Assembly (NCBI GenBank): GCA_026874595.1
Contig: CM049316.1
Coordinates: forward strand, 61,079,676-61,143,675
Direction of reading: 5' to 3'
Length of the DNA stretch: 64,000 nucleotides
Source of the DNA: Sipunculus nudus
Lineage: Eukaryota; Annelida; Sipuncula; Golfingiida; Sipunculidae
The translations under genes and the position numbers were made by a program. Within the stretch, counting starts at the first letter, position 1; every line of letters begins with the position of its first letter. Below, in pieces: positions 61,392 through 64,000 of this stretch. The notes under the pieces were generated by a model. It worked only from the letters and a program-made list of their open reading frames with translations, ran no database searches and was not told where the DNA came from.

Positions 61392-62129
61392 TTTATACCT
61401 ATAATTTCTATTCTTTAATTATTTTAATATGGTTCAGAACTATCTATATACCAATAGAAACCAATTCAGATTGAGCAAAAATACTACATTAATGCTATTA
61501 AGGTATGGAGACGAACGCCAAAAATATTAGTTGGTAATGTTTATTAATATTTTGTTGTATACTGTCGAATATATTTGTCTCCAAGAATACTGAATCGAGG
61601 AAAAATTATCATGAGCAAAAATGTGAAAAGGTAACTTCCCCCAGAGGAACGAACAAAAAGTAGCCTTTCAATGCTGATGAAAGATGGTTTTAAATACCCA
61701 ACTGTCTTTGACACAGAGTAGACACAATCCATTCCCTTTATTGCCATACGTAAGTGGCAGATGCCCACGTATATACATGTACTATGTTGCCATATAATGA
61801 AGGGCCTGTAACTTAACGATCTGTGCTTGCGTCATCATCAGCTGGATGGTTCCTTTTAAATCTGACGGGATATTGCAAAAGGACTTTAGCAGATTTCCTT
61901 AAATACGACTGTTGTGCCCTACTTTCTTCAAATAAAATTTTGGAGCCAATTTAAAGTGATCCATGTACAACCTTATAATGATTTGCCATATCAACATAAC
62001 CTTTCGTTTTCTATGTTGTCGCCCTAATGTTTCTTCTGTGTATCTTTTTTCACCCTTGTTCTTCCACCCTTTTTTTCTCGGAGTGCATATGCAACACGGT
62101 ACCTCTTGCCAAAGGTCTTGTTATAGTCG
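61392..62129. other. Non-coding, nothing recognised
   Basis: Short open frames only. No repeat was recognised. Confidence 0.4.
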
Positions 62130-62560
62130 ACAGAAAAACGTTAACTCCAGGATTTAGCAGGGGGGGGGGGGAGTCCGACCCAGGAAAATCATTGACAAAG
62201 CTCAAAAAAGGTCCCCAGGCAGAAGCGGATCCAAGGGGGGGGGGGGGGTCAAGGGGGTCCGGACCCCTCCCCCCCCCCCCTTTTTTTTCATCAGAAGCAA
62301 CGTTTTTTATGGGCTTCGGACAAAATTTTACGGCCTGGACCCCCCCCCCTTTTCCAGACCTGGGGACCTTTTTTAGGGTTTTCATTAGTCCTCCTGGGTT
62401 GGACCCCCCCCCCCCTTTTCCTAAATCCTGGATCCGCCCCTGCCAGGTCCGGAAAGGGGGAGGAAGCCTAGGATGGAAAAATTTATCTAAAACCCTATGA
62501 AAAAGTTAGGCAGCTGAAAAGGTTGGGTCCGGACCCCCCCCCCTTAATCCGCTCTTGAAC
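62130..62560. mobile_element. Nested poly-G MITEs (GGATCCAGGATTTAG family)
   Basis: The left arm (about 62145-62220) has CCAGGATTTAG, a G run, GACCCAGG and AAAAAAGGTCCCCAGG. The right arm (about 62340-62440) is its inverted copy, ending CCTGGATCCGCCCCTG. Between them lies a second element starting AGAAGCGGATCCAAGGGG, with TCCGGACCCC in its middle. A related end (TCCGGACCCC...TTAATCCGCT) occurs near 62528-62560. Several G and C runs of 9-15 bases occur. Frames rich in Gly and Pro are artefacts. Confidence 0.65.
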
Positions 62561-62675
62561 TGCGATTTTTTGTGGAAAATTATTTACTCTGCCAAAATAA
62601 ACTCTTAGCTGTAGATAATACATAAATAATTGTTACTAATATTTACCTACTTTTATTCCTTAATTTCCCCCGGCA

Positions 62676-62984
62676 TTAGGCCAAAAAAGGTATGGTTCTC
62701 AGGCATCGCTCGAGTCAATTCTAACCCCCCCCCCCCCCAAAAAAAAATATTATATATTGATAATCAGCTTTCAAGCAGATAAATAATACAATGTTGATAA
62801 TATTTCCTTCCTTATGTAGTGCTTTTACCTGTTAAGAAAAAAAACTGTTATTATCATGCTTTTCCGTGATCAAATGACATTTATGTCGAAATATACAATT
62901 AAAGGGAAAAAAAATCTCCTGCTCACATCGATTTCTGTGCATGCCTGAAAACCATACCTTTATTTTGCCTGCCTTATGCCCTAA
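62676..62984 (-). mobile_element. GGCCAAAAAAGG MITE, copy 3 (opposite orientation)
   Basis: The left end is TTAGGCCAAAAAAGGTATGG. The right end has GCCTGAAAACCATACCTTTA and closes with GCCCTAA. The internal blocks (CTTTTACCTGTTAAG, TGATCAAATGACATTTATGT) are reverse complements of those in copies 1 and 2. Confidence 0.7.
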
Positions 62985-63749
62985 TTGTATTAATAATCGA
63001 TCGCAAAACCTGAGCAAATCATCGATACTCACTTTTTTTATAGCCACTCCTACTGAAAAGACAGAAATGTCTTCAGTGTGTATAATCACTAGTATAGTGT
63101 TTGCCAAACAAATATTTTCTATAATTAAAAAAATGTTGTTTGATAAGTCAAATATGATTACAGGTGTCATTTTGCGATGCATGCAGAAAAATGAAAAGCT
63201 TAGACAGAATAGCCAAATTAATATGACTTTCATCACGACTCTCCACACGTAGCTTTACCGAATCAATTAAATGTCTGCTGAGTGTCGTGATATTAACGTT
63301 TTAACAGGTATGTCAAATTAAGCTTTGTGTGCGGAATAAAACATTCTGAATAATAATTTCTGGGTTTTTTTTGTTACTTGGCAGGTGTCACATTAAATAA
63401 CAATTAGTTTCCTTTACTTTAACCACAGGATAGGCTACAAATATCAAACGAGACAAAGAATGGCGTTTCATAAGATACTTTGCATGTAGGACCCCCACGC
63501 CAATAGATACCCATTATACCCATTATAATATTGATACATTACTCGAACCTATGAAATCAGGATTTATAATATAAATTTAATTACCATACACGCATTAGTT
63601 ATCGCAGACCTGACATAAATGAATGACATGTTTATTTTTACACCATGATATACTCAACTTAATTAATCTGTAACGCATGTTTTCCCACGGTTTCGTGACA
63701 CGACACTTCATTCGACTTGAAGGTCTATATCAATGCATATGGGTGACAC
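62985..63749. other. Non-coding, nothing recognised
   Basis: Overlapping open frames on both strands at 62832-63252 have no recognisable domain and run into the MITE. Confidence 0.4.
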
Positions 63750-64000
63750 TGAATTGTACACTATTTAAGAGAGTGGGCTCCTATCAACCGGACAGTGTAC
63801 TCAGTGATGAACTACCCTAAATTGAACCCGACAAGCATCACACTCCGAGTGACGTCACTGCGTTCAGGAAAATCGCCCCGGAAAGAAATCGACAAGCATC
63901 ACGGGCCATGTGACGTGAAACTGACAACAAAGGGGGACACTGAATGTGTGAAGGTGCTGGCACGTGTGTGATTTTGAAGTGTTTATTGGAGTATTTTGTA
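63750..64000 (+). promoter_or_regulatory. Promoter-like edge: TATA-like, CRE and E-box motifs
   Basis: TATTTAAG near 63762, an initiator-like TCAGTGA about 38 bases later, a perfect CRE (TGACGTCA, 63850-63857), a duplicated GACAAGCATCAC (near 63829 and 63891) and CACGTG near 63962 all fall within 250 bases at the right edge. No coding exon is visible before the window ends, so this is a weak inference. Confidence 0.2.

Noticed and set aside
62832..63252. Overlapping 138- and 103-codon frames on opposite strands
   Set aside because: They mirror each other, overlap a MITE end, and show no domain.

Overview
The window looks like nuclear DNA from an animal, most likely a mollusc (bivalve-like) or another lophotrochozoan. 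It is AT-rich and almost wholly non-coding. It is full of microsatellites, homopolymer G/C runs, small terminal-inverted-repeat elements, a Helitron end, and tRNA-derived SINEs with a conserved central block of the kind known from molluscs. There are no bacterial features: no operons, no dense ORFs, no ribosome-binding sites.

Only one protein-coding exon can be supported. It lies on the minus strand (about 36558-37503) and is the first coding exon of an RGK-type (Rad/Rem/Gem/Kir-like) Ras-superfamily GTPase: a long basic and serine-rich N-terminal extension, two 14-3-3-like sites, then the P-loop GSGGVGKT, ending at a strong splice donor. I found no further exons of this gene, so the 36.5 kb to its left (1-36557) may all be intron 1, and the sequence to its right is probably 5' UTR, promoter and upstream DNA.

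Layout. 0-7 kb: a hAT-like GAGTCC-rich element, a copy of a dispersed repeat (3.8-4.3 kb), a CGATAC-rich element (4.9-5.3 kb) and a non-autonomous Helitron (6.28-6.67 kb). 7-25 kb: mostly featureless DNA, with a partial SINE, a poly-G element, a CTGCTG-rich segment and AT/CT microsatellites. 25-35 kb: a MITE, a full hAT-like element with a recognisable 8-bp target duplication, a 40-bp tandem repeat, a pogo/Tigger-like element carrying a 17-bp minisatellite, a full SINE, and the inverted partner of the 3.8-4.3 kb repeat. 36.5-38.5 kb: the RGK exon and its putative 5' region. 42-49 kb: a dense nest of transposon-in-transposon insertions. 52.7-53.9 kb: a CG-rich fold-back element. 56.2-59.1 kb: a striking 2.7-kb GAACC/GGTTC minisatellite with a 352-bp higher-order repeat. 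60.9-64 kb: microsatellites, poly-G MITEs and, at the right edge, weak promoter-like signals.

Best leads are the higher-order GAACC/GGTTC array with matching boundary motifs, the nested insertions whose empty site can be read from a related copy in the same window, the fold-back element, and the RGK gene with its possibly very large first intron.
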